A DNA stretch of 64,000 nt from Alloscardovia macacae (GTDB lineage: Bacteria > Actinomycetota > Actinomycetes > Actinomycetales > Bifidobacteriaceae). The stretch covers positions 124,001 through 188,000 of the forward strand of contig NZ_MWWT01000001.1 of NCBI RefSeq assembly GCF_002259705.1, in the 5' to 3' direction. Positions 52,981 to 61,593 of the stretch are shown piece after piece. The position numbers were made by a program, and so were the translations under genes. The notes under the pieces are model-generated. The model made no database searches. It was not told the origin of the DNA and worked only from the letters and a program-made list of their open reading frames with translations. Each line of letters begins with the position of its first letter. Position 1 is the stretch's first letter.

Positions 52981-55152
52981 CTACTCGAGCTCGAACGCTC
53001 CCGTGTACAGCTGGTAGTACTGACCTTTCTGGGCTATGAGCTGCTCATGGTTTCCACGCTCTATGATGCGTCCGTGATCCATAACCATAATCACATCGGA
53101 GTTGCGTACTGTAGACAGGCGGTGCGCGATGACGAAGACCGTGCGGCCTTCCATAAGCGCATCCATACCAGCCTGAACTATTTCCTCGGTACGTGTATCG
53201 ATGGAGGAGGTAGCTTCGTCGAGGATCATCACTGGAGGATCTGCCACTGCAGCGCGGGCGATGGAGATAAGCTGACGCTGTCCCTGGGACAGGCCGCTGC
53301 CGTCTCCGGAGAGCACGGTGTCGTATCCCTGTGGAAGCATGCGGATGAAGCCGTCTGCGTTTGCCAGTTTCGCCGCGTCGATGCACTCGTCGTCTGTAGC
53401 GTCGAGCTTACCGTAGCGGATGTTATCCATGACGGTACCCGTGAAAAGGTTTACGTCCTGCAGCACTACGCCCAGGCTTCGGCGCAGGTCGGTCTTATTA
53501 ATGTCCGCGATGTCGATGCCATCGTAGAGGATCTCGCCGGAGCGGATGTCGTAGAAGCGGTTCACGAGGTTCGTGATGGTGGTCTTACCGGCACCCGTCG
53601 CGCCCACGAGAGCCACCTTCTGGCCCGGCTCTGCGTACAGCGTGATGTCGTGGAGGATTTCACGCTCTGGGTTATAGCTGAAGTCCACATTCGTGAAGCG
53701 GATGTCTCCGCGTACGAGCGAGTAGCGGTAGGCAGAGGAGCGAGAGTCGCGCGCATCCTGAGACGCGCGTGCATCCGCGCCCTGCATGGCATTACGCGAC
53801 TGTGTGCTTTCGGCTGAGATGCTGCCCACGAGTTCAGTCAGAGCTGTAGAGTGCGCGGCGTCCACTGGTCGGCTGGATACGGCTGAGCGCGAGCCGTGCG
53901 AGGCCTCGTAGACTTTCGCTACGTCTTCGCGCAGATGGACGTCTTCTGGGACCTTCCATGCCCACGTATTCGTCTGCTTGGAGGCTTCTGTGATGGTGCC
54001 GTCTGCCTTCATCGTCGCGTTCACGAGAGTGACCGTTCCGTGATCTGATTCAATTGGCTCATCCAGAAGCGTGAAGATACGCGACGCGCCGGCCAGAGCG
54101 AGCATAATCATCGTAAACTCGTTCGATATCTGGCCTATCGGGTTAATGAAGCTACGCGACAGAGTCAGGAAGGACACGAGCGTACCGATGGTCAGCGCGG
54201 ACGAGCCGTTCAGACCGAAGTTCGGGAAGGCGTTCAGGCTCGCATACGCGCCCACGAGGGCGATGATGACGTACAGCAGGTAGCCGAGGTTACCCACGAC
54301 CGGCATAGTCACGTTACCGTACGAATTCGCCACGAGAGCTGAGTGGAAGAGCTTATCGTTCTCCTCGTCGAACTGCTTCTGCGTCGCTTCTTCATGCGTA
54401 AAGACCTTAATGACCTTCTGGCCGTTAATCGCCTCTTCGATGAAACCGTTTACTTCGCCGAGCGCCTTCTGCTGCTTGACGAAGAAGCGGCCGGAAGTGG
54501 ACGTAATGAAACGGATAACGAGCACGATAAGAGCCGTATATACGAGCGTTCCCAGCGCGAACGGCACACTCAGGTAGAACATGGCTACCAGGGCGGCGAG
54601 CATGGACACGAGCGAGGAGAAGACGGCTGGCAGAGACTGCGAGATGGCCTGGCGCAGCACGTCCGTATCATTCGTGTAGAAGCTCATGATGTCACCATGC
54701 TGGTGCGTGTCGAAGAAGCGGACAGGCAGTTTCTGCATGTGCTCGAACATGGTGTCGCGGATCTTCTTCAGCGTACCCTGCTCTATCTTCACGAGGATGC
54801 GTGCATAGATGAGGTTCGAAATGACGCCCGCTGCGAAGACGAGTGCCATCATGCTGAGCATCTGTGCCAGTGGCACGAAGTCAGGGTTCACCTGGCCGAT
54901 GAGCGGCATGATGTAGTTATCGATGAGCGTCTGCACGAACAGAGCCATGCTCGCGTTCGCTATAGCGGTGATGATGATGCACACGAGGACGGCGGACAGG
55001 GCCAGTCCGTTCCCCTCAGCGAGAATCTTCAGCAGGCGCTTGAGCGTGCCTGGAGCGGCGCCTTCGCGTCCTTTATGTTCGTCACGTCCTTCGCGACCAT
55101 CACGTCCTGCGAGACCTTCGCGCTTTGTACTGGTCTTACTCGTCTTACTCAT
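52981..55152 (-). CDS. heterodimeric ABC exporter, second subunit
   Basis: A 723-residue half-transporter. A charged Arg/Gly/Asp/Glu-rich leader precedes six membrane helices (about 50-345) and a nucleotide-binding domain with Walker A GATGAGKTT, signature LSQGQRQL, Walker B VMILDEATSSID and the switch His in IAHRLSTV. An extra segment of about 100 residues lies between the membrane and ATPase domains. It would pair with the 55145-57040 product to export lipids, drugs or peptides; the substrate is unknown. The ATG at 55152 overlaps the partner's stop by 8 bases. Confidence 0.9.
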   Translation of the reverse strand: MSKTSKTSTKREGLAGRDGREGRDEHKGREGAAPGTLKRLLKILAEGNGLALSAVLVCIIITAIANASMALFVQTLIDNYIMPLIGQVNPDFVPLAQMLSMMALVFAAGVISNLIYARILVKIEQGTLKKIRDTMFEHMQKLPVRFFDTHQHGDIMSFYTNDTDVLRQAISQSLPAVFSSLVSMLAALVAMFYLSVPFALGTLVYTALIVLVIRFITSTSGRFFVKQQKALGEVNGFIEEAINGQKVIKVFTHEEATQKQFDEENDKLFHSALVANSYGNVTMPVVGNLGYLLYVIIALVGAYASLNAFPNFGLNGSSALTIGTLVSFLTLSRSFINPIGQISNEFTMIMLALAGASRIFTLLDEPIESDHGTVTLVNATMKADGTITEASKQTNTWAWKVPEDVHLREDVAKVYEASHGSRSAVSSRPVDAAHSTALTELVGSISAESTQSRNAMQGADARASQDARDSRSSAYRYSLVRGDIRFTNVDFSYNPEREILHDITLYAEPGQKVALVGATGAGKTTITNLVNRFYDIRSGEILYDGIDIADINKTDLRRSLGVVLQDVNLFTGTVMDNIRYGKLDATDDECIDAAKLANADGFIRMLPQGYDTVLSGDGSGLSQGQRQLISIARAAVADPPVMILDEATSSIDTRTEEIVQAGMDALMEGRTVFVIAHRLSTVRNSDVIMVMDHGRIIERGNHEQLIAQKGQYYQLYTGAFELE

Positions 55153-57040
55153 CGATGGCACCTCCCTTTGCCTGAGACTGGGCGATGGAGCGGTACTCCT
55201 CGCAGGTTTCCATAAGCTGCTCGTGCGTGCCATGATCCAGAATGTGGCCATTATCCATGACGATGATCTGGTCGGCATGCTCTACCGAGCTAATGCGCTG
55301 GGCTATGATGATCTTCGTAGTATCGGGGATCTCCTGCGCGAAAGCGGTACGGATGCTGGCATCCGTCTTCGTGTCCACTGCAGACGTGGAGTCATCCAGA
55401 ATGAGCACCTTCGGCTTCTTCAGCAGTGCGCGCGCTATGCACAGACGCTGCTTCTGACCGCCGGAGAAGTTCGAACCGCCCTGCTCCACGCGCGACTCAT
55501 ATCCGTCTGGGAACTGGTCGATGAACTCGTCTGCGCAGGCGAGCTTCGCTGCGTGGCGGATTTCCTCGTCCGTGGCAGTAGGGTTACCCCAGCGCAGGTT
55601 CTCCGCGATGGTTCCGCTAAAGAGGATATTCTTCTGCAGCACCATGCCCACTTCGTTACGCAGAACGTCGAGGTCATAGTTACGCACGTCGCGGCCGCCC
55701 ACACGCACGGAGCCTTCCGTGGCATCATACAGGCGTGGGATGAGCTGGACGAGCGAGGACTTCGCCGAACCCGTTCCGCCCACGATGCCCACGGTAGAGC
55801 CCGATGGGATGTCGAGGTCGATGTGCGAGAGCACATCCTTTTCCGAGCCTTCCGAGTAGCGGAAGGAGACATCCTTAAAGCGGATGGAGACATCTGCCAC
55901 TTCAGTGAGGGCGTTTTCTGGCGTGGTCACCGTGGACTCTTCGGTCAGCACTGCGGCGATACGGCTCGCCGATGCGCGAGAGATGATGATCATGATGAAC
56001 ACGAAGGAGACCATCATGAGCGCCATCATAATCTGCAGCGTGTAGGTGATCAGGGACGTGAAGTCACCCGTGGTCAGGCCGAGAGCCGCGTTATTCCCCG
56101 AGGCGACGATCTGCTGAGAAGCCATCCAGCTGAGCACGAGCATGGCCACGTAAATGGCGCCCGTGAGCACTGGGTTAAAGAAGGTCAGGCGCATTTCAGC
56201 CTTCACGAAGAAGTTATAAATGGCCTGGGAGATGTACGTAAACTTCGTATTCTCATGCTCTTCGCGGGTGAAGGACTTCACCACGCGCACGCCGTGGAGG
56301 TTCTCTTCCACATTCGAGTTCAAGCGGTCATAGATGCGGAAGACACGCACGAAGATAGGGTGCACGCTCGCGGCGATGGCTATGAGAGTGCCGCCCACCA
56401 CAGGAATAAGGATGAGGTAGACCAGCGAGATGCTCGGGCTCGTGCGGAAGGTGAAGAACCAGGCGAAGATGACCATCAGTGGGGCGCGGAAAGCCACGCG
56501 GATGAGCATCTGGAAGGAGTTCTGCACGTTCGTAATGTCTGTGGTCAGACGCGTGACGAGCGATCCGGACGAGAAACGGTCGATGTTCGTAAAGGAGAAG
56601 TTCTGCACCTTCTCGAACATGTCATGCCTGAGGTTTCGCGACAGACCTGTAGCTGCGCGCGCTGCCGTGCGTCCGGCGATGATGCCGAAAGCGAGCGAGG
56701 CGAGCGATACTGCGAGCAGAATGCCGCCCCACTTCCAGACTGCAGAGATGTCCTGCTTCGTCAGACCGTCGTCGATGAGGAAGGCCATCATGGTAGGGAT
56801 GAGCACTTCGAAGACGGCTTCGAGTCCCACGAAGATAGGCGTGGCGATGGCCGCCGCCTTATACTCGCGTAGGCTTTTAAACAGAACCAGGTAGTCGCGC
56901 GTAGAGCCGTCGCCGTCCCCGTACCCGTTATTTTCCTCGAGATGCCGCATGGCGAGCTCGGCCTGGTCGAGCGCCGCGCGTTCGCGTGCATCGAGATTTT
57001 CGCGGCTGTCCGCTGGTGTGTGAGTGTTCGAATGCGCCAT
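55145..57040 (-). CDS. heterodimeric ABC exporter, first subunit
   Basis: A 631-residue half-transporter with a hydrophilic leader, six membrane helices (about 65-350) and an ATPase domain with Walker A GGTGSAKSS, signature FSGGQKQR and Walker B LILDDSTSAVD. The switch position reads IIAQRISSV. Asp-Ser replaces Glu-Ala after Walker B, and Gln replaces the switch His. That is the usual degenerate-site pattern of heterodimeric exporters, with the partner subunit carrying the catalytic Glu. AGAGAGGAGAG precedes the ATG at 57040. Confidence 0.92.
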   Translation of the reverse strand: MAHSNTHTPADSRENLDARERAALDQAELAMRHLEENNGYGDGDGSTRDYLVLFKSLREYKAAAIATPIFVGLEAVFEVLIPTMMAFLIDDGLTKQDISAVWKWGGILLAVSLASLAFGIIAGRTAARAATGLSRNLRHDMFEKVQNFSFTNIDRFSSGSLVTRLTTDITNVQNSFQMLIRVAFRAPLMVIFAWFFTFRTSPSISLVYLILIPVVGGTLIAIAASVHPIFVRVFRIYDRLNSNVEENLHGVRVVKSFTREEHENTKFTYISQAIYNFFVKAEMRLTFFNPVLTGAIYVAMLVLSWMASQQIVASGNNAALGLTTGDFTSLITYTLQIMMALMMVSFVFIMIIISRASASRIAAVLTEESTVTTPENALTEVADVSIRFKDVSFRYSEGSEKDVLSHIDLDIPSGSTVGIVGGTGSAKSSLVQLIPRLYDATEGSVRVGGRDVRNYDLDVLRNEVGMVLQKNILFSGTIAENLRWGNPTATDEEIRHAAKLACADEFIDQFPDGYESRVEQGGSNFSGGQKQRLCIARALLKKPKVLILDDSTSAVDTKTDASIRTAFAQEIPDTTKIIIAQRISSVEHADQIIVMDNGHILDHGTHEQLMETCEEYRSIAQSQAKGGAIDE

Positions 57041-57226
57041 TTCTCTCCTCTCTGTCTCGTTTCTGAAGGCCAATTTTCCCACTACCACAGGCGTCGCTAA
57101 AGGGAGAATTGGTCATAATAAAAGATATGCCCAGTCTAGCACCGCTCAGTGGACGAACGGCGGTCTTTTCGCTGTCCAATTTTCGCGTTCTGGATATATT
57201 CGCTCCGAGAGAACGCACGGCTCTTT

Positions 57227-57232
57227 TATAAT
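57227..57232 (+). promoter_or_regulatory. TATAAT -10 box of the alcohol dehydrogenase gene
   Basis: A perfect TATAAT lies 34 bases before the ATG at 57267. No good -35 hexamer is found at the usual distance, so an activator may be needed. Confidence 0.5.
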
Positions 57233-57266
57233 GGAAACGACTTGATACAGAAAAGAGGATAATCGT

Positions 57267-58289
57267 ATGAAAGCGACATTCATGTACGGTCCAGGCGATG
57301 TACGCGTGGAAGAAGCCGAGAAGCCACGCGTCGTGGACTCGACGGACGCTGTCCTGAAGGTCATCTCCACCTGCGTGTGTGGTTCGGATCTGTGGCCATA
57401 CCGCGGTCTGGAAGGCGAGCAGAACGGCCCACGCACCATGGGCCACGAGTATGTGGGCATCGTGGAAGAAGTGGGCGCATCCGTCGAAAATGTGAAGGTG
57501 GGTGACTACGTCATCGGTAGCTTCTGCCTTTCGGATAATACCTGCCCAGTGTGTGAAGCGGGCTACCCGAGCCGCTGCATGCACGGCGGTTTCGTGGGCG
57601 CTGCACAGGCAGAATATGTGCGCATTCCGCAGGCAGACGGTACTCTCGTGGTCATGCCTGGCGAGCCTACGGAAGAGCAGCTCGCAGACCTCACTGCAGC
57701 CTCGGATGTGCTGGGAACTGGCTGGTTCGCAGCGGACGAAGCTCAGGCTGGTCCTGGAAAGACCATCGTGGTCGTGGGTGACGGTGCTGTAGGTCTGAGC
57801 GCTGTGCTGGCTGCGAAGCAGCTGGGTGCAGAGCGCATCATCGCCATGAGCCGTCACGCTGACCGTCAGGCTCTGGCGAAGGAATTCGGCGCTACGGACA
57901 TCGTAGAAGAACGCGGTGAAGCTGGCGTAGCGAAGATTAAGGAGATGACCGGCGGAGTAGGCGCAGATGGTGTCATCGAAGCCGTGGGCACGCAGGAATC
58001 CATGATGCAGGCCATCAGCGCATGCCGCCCTGGCGGATATGTGGGATACGTGGGCGTGGCTCACGGCGTTCAGCTCGACGGTGGACAGCTCTTCTTCAGC
58101 GAAGTTCACCTCATGGGTGGCCCGGCTCCAGTGCGCAAGTACCTGCCAGAGTTTGTGGACCTCATTTATAAGGGTGAGATTCATCCAGGTAAGGTCTTCA
58201 CGAAGACCGTGGACCTCGAGGACATTGCCGAGGGATACAAGGCTATGGATGAGCGTAAGGCCATTAAGGTGCGCGTGCGCATGAAGTAA
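57267..58289 (+). CDS. zinc-dependent alcohol dehydrogenase family protein
   Basis: A 340-residue medium-chain dehydrogenase. CVCGSDLWPYRG contains the catalytic-zinc Cys, GHEYVGIVEEVG the catalytic His and Glu, and a short cysteine cluster (CPVCEAGYPSRC) takes the place of the structural-zinc loop. The nucleotide fold has VVVGDGAVGLSAVLAA followed by SRHADRQ, where Arg and His suggest NADPH preference. The substrate alcohol or aldehyde is unknown. The neighbouring FMN reductase hints at a redox-stress or detoxification role, which is an inference. Confidence 0.88.
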   Translation: MKATFMYGPGDVRVEEAEKPRVVDSTDAVLKVISTCVCGSDLWPYRGLEGEQNGPRTMGHEYVGIVEEVGASVENVKVGDYVIGSFCLSDNTCPVCEAGYPSRCMHGGFVGAAQAEYVRIPQADGTLVVMPGEPTEEQLADLTAASDVLGTGWFAADEAQAGPGKTIVVVGDGAVGLSAVLAAKQLGAERIIAMSRHADRQALAKEFGATDIVEERGEAGVAKIKEMTGGVGADGVIEAVGTQESMMQAISACRPGGYVGYVGVAHGVQLDGGQLFFSEVHLMGGPAPVRKYLPEFVDLIYKGEIHPGKVFTKTVDLEDIAEGYKAMDERKAIKVRVRMK

Positions 58290-58371
58290 GTGCTGTGTGC
58301 GCATAAACGCATAACAGATCATTCTTCATCCAGCAGCCACCCGGACTGAAAACCTCCATAATACGAAAATT

Positions 58372-58407
58372 GGCCGCGCGTCCCGAAAAAACGGAAAACG
58401 CGCGGCC
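58372..58407 (-). terminator. hairpin terminator between alcohol dehydrogenase and FMN reductase genes
   Basis: GGCCGCGCGT pairs with ACGCGCGGCC around an A-rich loop. AATTTT follows on the minus strand, so it mainly serves the FMN reductase gene; it may also stop the convergent one. Confidence 0.75.
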
Positions 58408-58436
58408 GAACGATAAAAGCGAAAAGCTACGAAGCC

Positions 58437-58985
58437 TTACTCGGCGATCTTAGCGAGGAAAGCAGTAATCTGCGCTTCGATAGCCTCGTGTGCAGCCTCA
58501 TCCAGAGCCAGCTCACCGGTCATCCACTCGCCGGTCAGGCCGTGGCCGAACAGAGGAGCGTCGAGCACGTCCATGCCTATCTGGTTCGCGAGCTTCACGA
58601 CATCAGCGAACATCTCGGTGTAAGCGCCAGGAGCAGAAGCAGAGGAGAAGGTCACCTTCACGCCGTTCGACACAGCGGTCTCACGCACGTTCACCTCGAG
58701 TGGGCGGGAGAGCCAGTCGAGCAGGTTCAGAGTCAGAGGGGACGTGGTGTGGTTATACACAGGGGTGACGAACCATACGCCATCAGCAGCCTTGAATGCC
58801 TCACGAGCAGCTTCTACGGACGCTGGGGCTGGGAACTCGATGTCCTGGTTCATGAATGGAACGTCCTTGTAATCAAGGAAGGACACTTCAGCGCGGTCGC
58901 CGATCTGCTTTTCGATCTCCTTCGCGAGCTGCTCCTGGAAACCATTCTTATGCAGGGAACCGAGAACCATGAGAATCTTAGCCAT
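58437..58985 (-). CDS. NAD(P)H-dependent FMN reductase / flavodoxin-like quinone reductase
   Basis: A 182-residue flavodoxin-fold protein. The FMN phosphate loop LGSLHKNGFQEQLA is at the N-terminus, VTPVYNHTTSPLTLNLLDW is the signature of the NADPH-dependent FMN reductase (SsuE/chromate reductase-like) family, and SSASAPGAYTEM contributes to flavin binding. It would transfer electrons from NAD(P)H to flavin, quinones or metal ions. It is monocistronic with its own terminator. Confidence 0.87.
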   Translation of the reverse strand: MAKILMVLGSLHKNGFQEQLAKEIEKQIGDRAEVSFLDYKDVPFMNQDIEFPAPASVEAAREAFKAADGVWFVTPVYNHTTSPLTLNLLDWLSRPLEVNVRETAVSNGVKVTFSSASAPGAYTEMFADVVKLANQIGMDVLDAPLFGHGLTGEWMTGELALDEAAHEAIEAQITAFLAKIAE

Positions 58986-59165
58986 GATGAAACTCCTTTA
59001 TCTAGTCAGTATCGTGTACTGGGTGTGTGTCTGTGTGTATCTCGACAGGCGTAGTGCGCTGTCCTAATCTTTAGTCTTCCATGCCCTCTGCCCTAATTTC
59101 GCGGGGAATACAGTATTATCGTTCGTGGCGAAAATAAAAATTTGTCGAGAAATAAGGGAATAAAA

Positions 59166-59915
59166 ATGGCTAATTCTGAGTTACAGGGCGGTCTGGCGGA
59201 CGGCAGGGCGAACGCGGACGGGAACGCGGACGGCACGGTGAAGCAGTCGGACCGCCTGCCTGCCGCCGTCCTGTGGGACATGGACGGAACTCTCATTAAC
59301 TCCGAGCCGTACTGGGGTGAAAGCGAGGCGCAGCTTCTCGCGCGCGCGGGAAAGGTCTGGGATCCTGAGGTCGCGGGGACGCTGCAGGGGAGCTCTTTGG
59401 CTTTCGTGGCGGACTTCATGCTGAAGCAGGCGGGCGTTCCGGGCATGAGTGCGCAGGACGTTATCGATTTTATGGTCGCGTACGTGTACCGGAAGGAAGT
59501 GGAGGCGCTTCCGTGGACGAATGGCGTGTATAGTGTTCTTGAGATGCTGCGTGACGCGGGCGTTCCGCAGTACCTCGTGACGAGTTCGCCGAAGCCTATG
59601 GCGCGGAACCTCGTCGAGCAGGCGCCGGCGGGAGCTTTCGCTGGGTACGTCTGTAACGAGACGCCCGTGGAGCATAAGCCGAGCCCGCAGCCGTATCTGT
59701 ACGCGGCTTCTCAGCTGGGTGTGGACATCGCGGACTGCCTTATTTTCGAAGATTCCGTGCCGGGGCTGACCGCGGCGGGTGCGTCTGGCGCGTCCTGGGT
59801 GTCCGTGACTGGGTATTCGAGCATCGATGCGCGTGAGCTCGGCCTCGCTTCCCAATTCATCCGCGACTACACTGGCCTCACCCTCGAGGACATAGCCGGA
59901 TTCCTCGGGAAGTAG
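59166..59915 (+). CDS. HAD-superfamily hydrolase, beta-phosphoglucomutase-like
   Basis: A 249-residue enzyme. WDMDGTLINSEP is the catalytic motif I with two Asp, VTSSPKP motif II, KPSPQPY motif III with Lys, and FEDSVPGLTAAGASG motif IV. A helical cap at about 50-125 places it in the beta-PGM/phosphatase subclass; the substrate is unknown. The first 30 residues are a Gly/Asn/Asp/Ala repeat (ADGRANADGNADG) from a short GC-rich DNA repeat and are probably disordered. It lies 11 bases ahead of the next gene. Confidence 0.88.
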   Translation: MANSELQGGLADGRANADGNADGTVKQSDRLPAAVLWDMDGTLINSEPYWGESEAQLLARAGKVWDPEVAGTLQGSSLAFVADFMLKQAGVPGMSAQDVIDFMVAYVYRKEVEALPWTNGVYSVLEMLRDAGVPQYLVTSSPKPMARNLVEQAPAGAFAGYVCNETPVEHKPSPQPYLYAASQLGVDIADCLIFEDSVPGLTAAGASGASWVSVTGYSSIDARELGLASQFIRDYTGLTLEDIAGFLGK

Positions 59916-59926
59916 AGGGGATCTTC

Positions 59927-60478
59927 ATGACGTCTGCATCCGAAATAACGAGTCTCGTCGTCCCGTCCCGACCTGATGAGCTGCTCGACTTTCTCGTCCT
60001 CGCTTCTACGCATGTGCGCACGGAGCGGGATGCTGCACTGCGGCAGGCCTGGGCAGAGAAATATGCCGAAGCAGATAAACTCTCCGACATCGTCTTCGCG
60101 CATAATGTCATGGATACAGATACGCTGCGGCACGTGAATAAGGTCTACGCGCAGTGCCAGGCACGCATGCGCTACCGTGCTGATGCGCGCACATTCTGGT
60201 CTCTGACGGTTCTGGGGTGGGTGCTCCTCGCGCTCGCAGTGCTCATGCCATTGCTCGTCACTGGGGCTGGAATCGCTGCCAGCGCGGACCTCGTCGTCAG
60301 TGCCTGGGTGCTCAGGCCGCGCCAATCCGCGTGGTACCACTATGGAGTGGTCGCGCTCGGAGCTGCTGCGCTGTACATAGGACTGCTGTTTGCAGGATCC
60401 CTCGTGGGGTTGCTCGCTGCTGTGGTCATACTCGTGGTACTGCTATGGCAGGGCGTGAGGTCTGTGCGCGGGAAATAA
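59927..60478 (+). CDS. membrane protein of unknown function
   Basis: A 183-residue protein I do not recognise. Residues 1-90 are soluble, helical and charged. Residues about 92-182 contain three or four hydrophobic helices (VLGWVLLALAVLMPLLVTGA, VVALGAAALYIGLLFAG, LVGLLAAVVILVVLLW) and end in a basic RSVRGK. It shares an operon with the HAD phosphatase gene. The downstream inverted repeat 60491-60574 begins 13 bases after the stop. Confidence 0.7.
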   Translation: MTSASEITSLVVPSRPDELLDFLVLASTHVRTERDAALRQAWAEKYAEADKLSDIVFAHNVMDTDTLRHVNKVYAQCQARMRYRADARTFWSLTVLGWVLLALAVLMPLLVTGAGIAASADLVVSAWVLRPRQSAWYHYGVVALGAAALYIGLLFAGSLVGLLAAVVILVVLLWQGVRSVRGK

Positions 60479-60490
60479 TGACGTGATGTG

Positions 60491-60574
60491 GGGCGTTATG
60501 TGTAAGTCATCTCAGTTTGAGTGAGATTTTGCTCCGTTGAGCTACGAAAATGAGATGACTTACACATAACGCTC
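60491..60574. repeat. dispersed long inverted repeat, copy 4 (perfect arms)
   Basis: The arms 60494-60514 and 60551-60571 are perfectly complementary over 21 bases, and the stem extends outward to 60491/60574 with one wobble. The arm CGTTATGTGTAAGTCATCTC differs from copies 1-3 at several places, and each change is matched in the other arm. The 36-base centre is unrelated to the other copies. Confidence 0.9.
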
Positions 60575-60642
60575 TGAATACAACTGCCGTTCTGAAAAAG
60601 TAAAAGAGGTCCGCCCGGTGGAATGAATGGGCGAACCTCAAG

Positions 60643-60715
60643 TGGAGCTAGGGGGAGTCGAACCCCCGACCTTTTCGATGCGAACGAAACGCGCTACCAA
60701 CTGCGCTATAGCCCC
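60643..60715 (-). tRNA. tRNA-Ala, anticodon CGC
   Basis: The 73 bases fold into a complete cloverleaf. The acceptor GGGGCTA pairs with TAGCTCC including a G3-U70 pair, the alanine identity element. The D-stem is GCGC, the anticodon stem TTTCG/CGAAA with loop TTCGCAT, and the T-arm GGGGG-TTCGACT-CCCCC. The anticodon CGC (60682-60680) reads GCG codons, which are frequent in this window. The discriminator base is A; CCA is not encoded. Confidence 0.97.
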
Positions 60716-60774
60716 GAATGCGTTACGCGAGTTATATTATATACACGCGTAACGCCATCTATGCAAGTCGTGTC

Positions 60775-61437
60775 TTAATTTTTCTTCTTACGGTTCAGTA
60801 GTCCGCGTACGGCAGCTACCAGTGTAGGGGCGAGCGAGACGAGCAGGATGGCCACGATGACCAGCTCGAAGTGCGTCTGTACGAATGGAATCCCACCGAA
60901 GAAGTAGCCGAGCAGCGTGAACAGGGAGCTCCACACGAGTCCGCCGAAGATGCTGAACGGAGTGAAGCGCTTCCAGCTCATGCCGGAAAGTCCAGAAATA
61001 AATGGCATGAAAGTACGGATGAACGGGAAGAAGCGCCCGAGGAATACTGCCAGAGGTCCCCACTTTTCTATCATGGCTTCGGTCTTCGCGATGCGCTCAG
61101 GAGTCATAGCTTTCACTTTTCCAGACTCCACGATGCGGCGTCCGAAGAAGTGACCGATGAAGTAATTACACTGATCGCCCAGAATAGGCGCTATCCATAC
61201 GATAGGCAGCAGAATAAACAGGGACATGCCGCCGCCCACGTTATGGTCCGCCGCAAAGTAACCAGCTGCGAAGAGCAGAGAGTCTCCTGGAAGGAACGGC
61301 ATAAAGACTACGCCCGTTTCCACGAAGATGATAAGGAAGATGAACGCGTATGTAGGCGCCAGTCCCATGGCTATCCATCCGGCTATGGCCGCGCGTGGAT
61401 TCTTCAAAAGCTCGATAAAGAAATTAATGATTCCCAT
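60775..61437 (-). CDS. DedA family membrane protein
   Basis: A 220-residue protein of the SNARE-associated/VTT family with about five membrane segments. ETGVVFMPFLPGDSLLFAAG is the conserved re-entrant region (Glu and Asp), followed by LGDQCNYFIGHFFGRRI and FLGRFFPFIRTFMPFISGLSGM with the conserved Arg residues. DedA proteins take part in membrane lipid homeostasis, including recycling of undecaprenyl phosphate or phosphatidylethanolamine. ATG 61437 follows GGAGAATC; the longer frame to 61593 would run through the rsmI promoter region. Confidence 0.92.
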   Translation of the reverse strand: MGIINFFIELLKNPRAAIAGWIAMGLAPTYAFIFLIIFVETGVVFMPFLPGDSLLFAAGYFAADHNVGGGMSLFILLPIVWIAPILGDQCNYFIGHFFGRRIVESGKVKAMTPERIAKTEAMIEKWGPLAVFLGRFFPFIRTFMPFISGLSGMSWKRFTPFSIFGGLVWSSLFTLLGYFFGGIPFVQTHFELVIVAILLVSLAPTLVAAVRGLLNRKKKN

Positions 61438-61593
61438 GATTCTCCTAGGTCCTGTATGAGGGGGCCTGTAGATGAAATGTACTTTCAGTGTAAAGCACGC
61501 GGGCGAACGAGGGTAAGGAAAAGAAGAGAATGTGAACATTTTCCCCATAAACGAGCGTGCGGCTAGTAGTACGCGTGGTAGTACGCTAGACAT

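Noticed and set aside
52221-53017. Two plus-strand reading frames with matching VTESSRAP-type translations
   Set aside because: Their similarity only reflects the 374-base-offset DNA duplication. They have no ribosome sites and run across terminators and inverted repeats.
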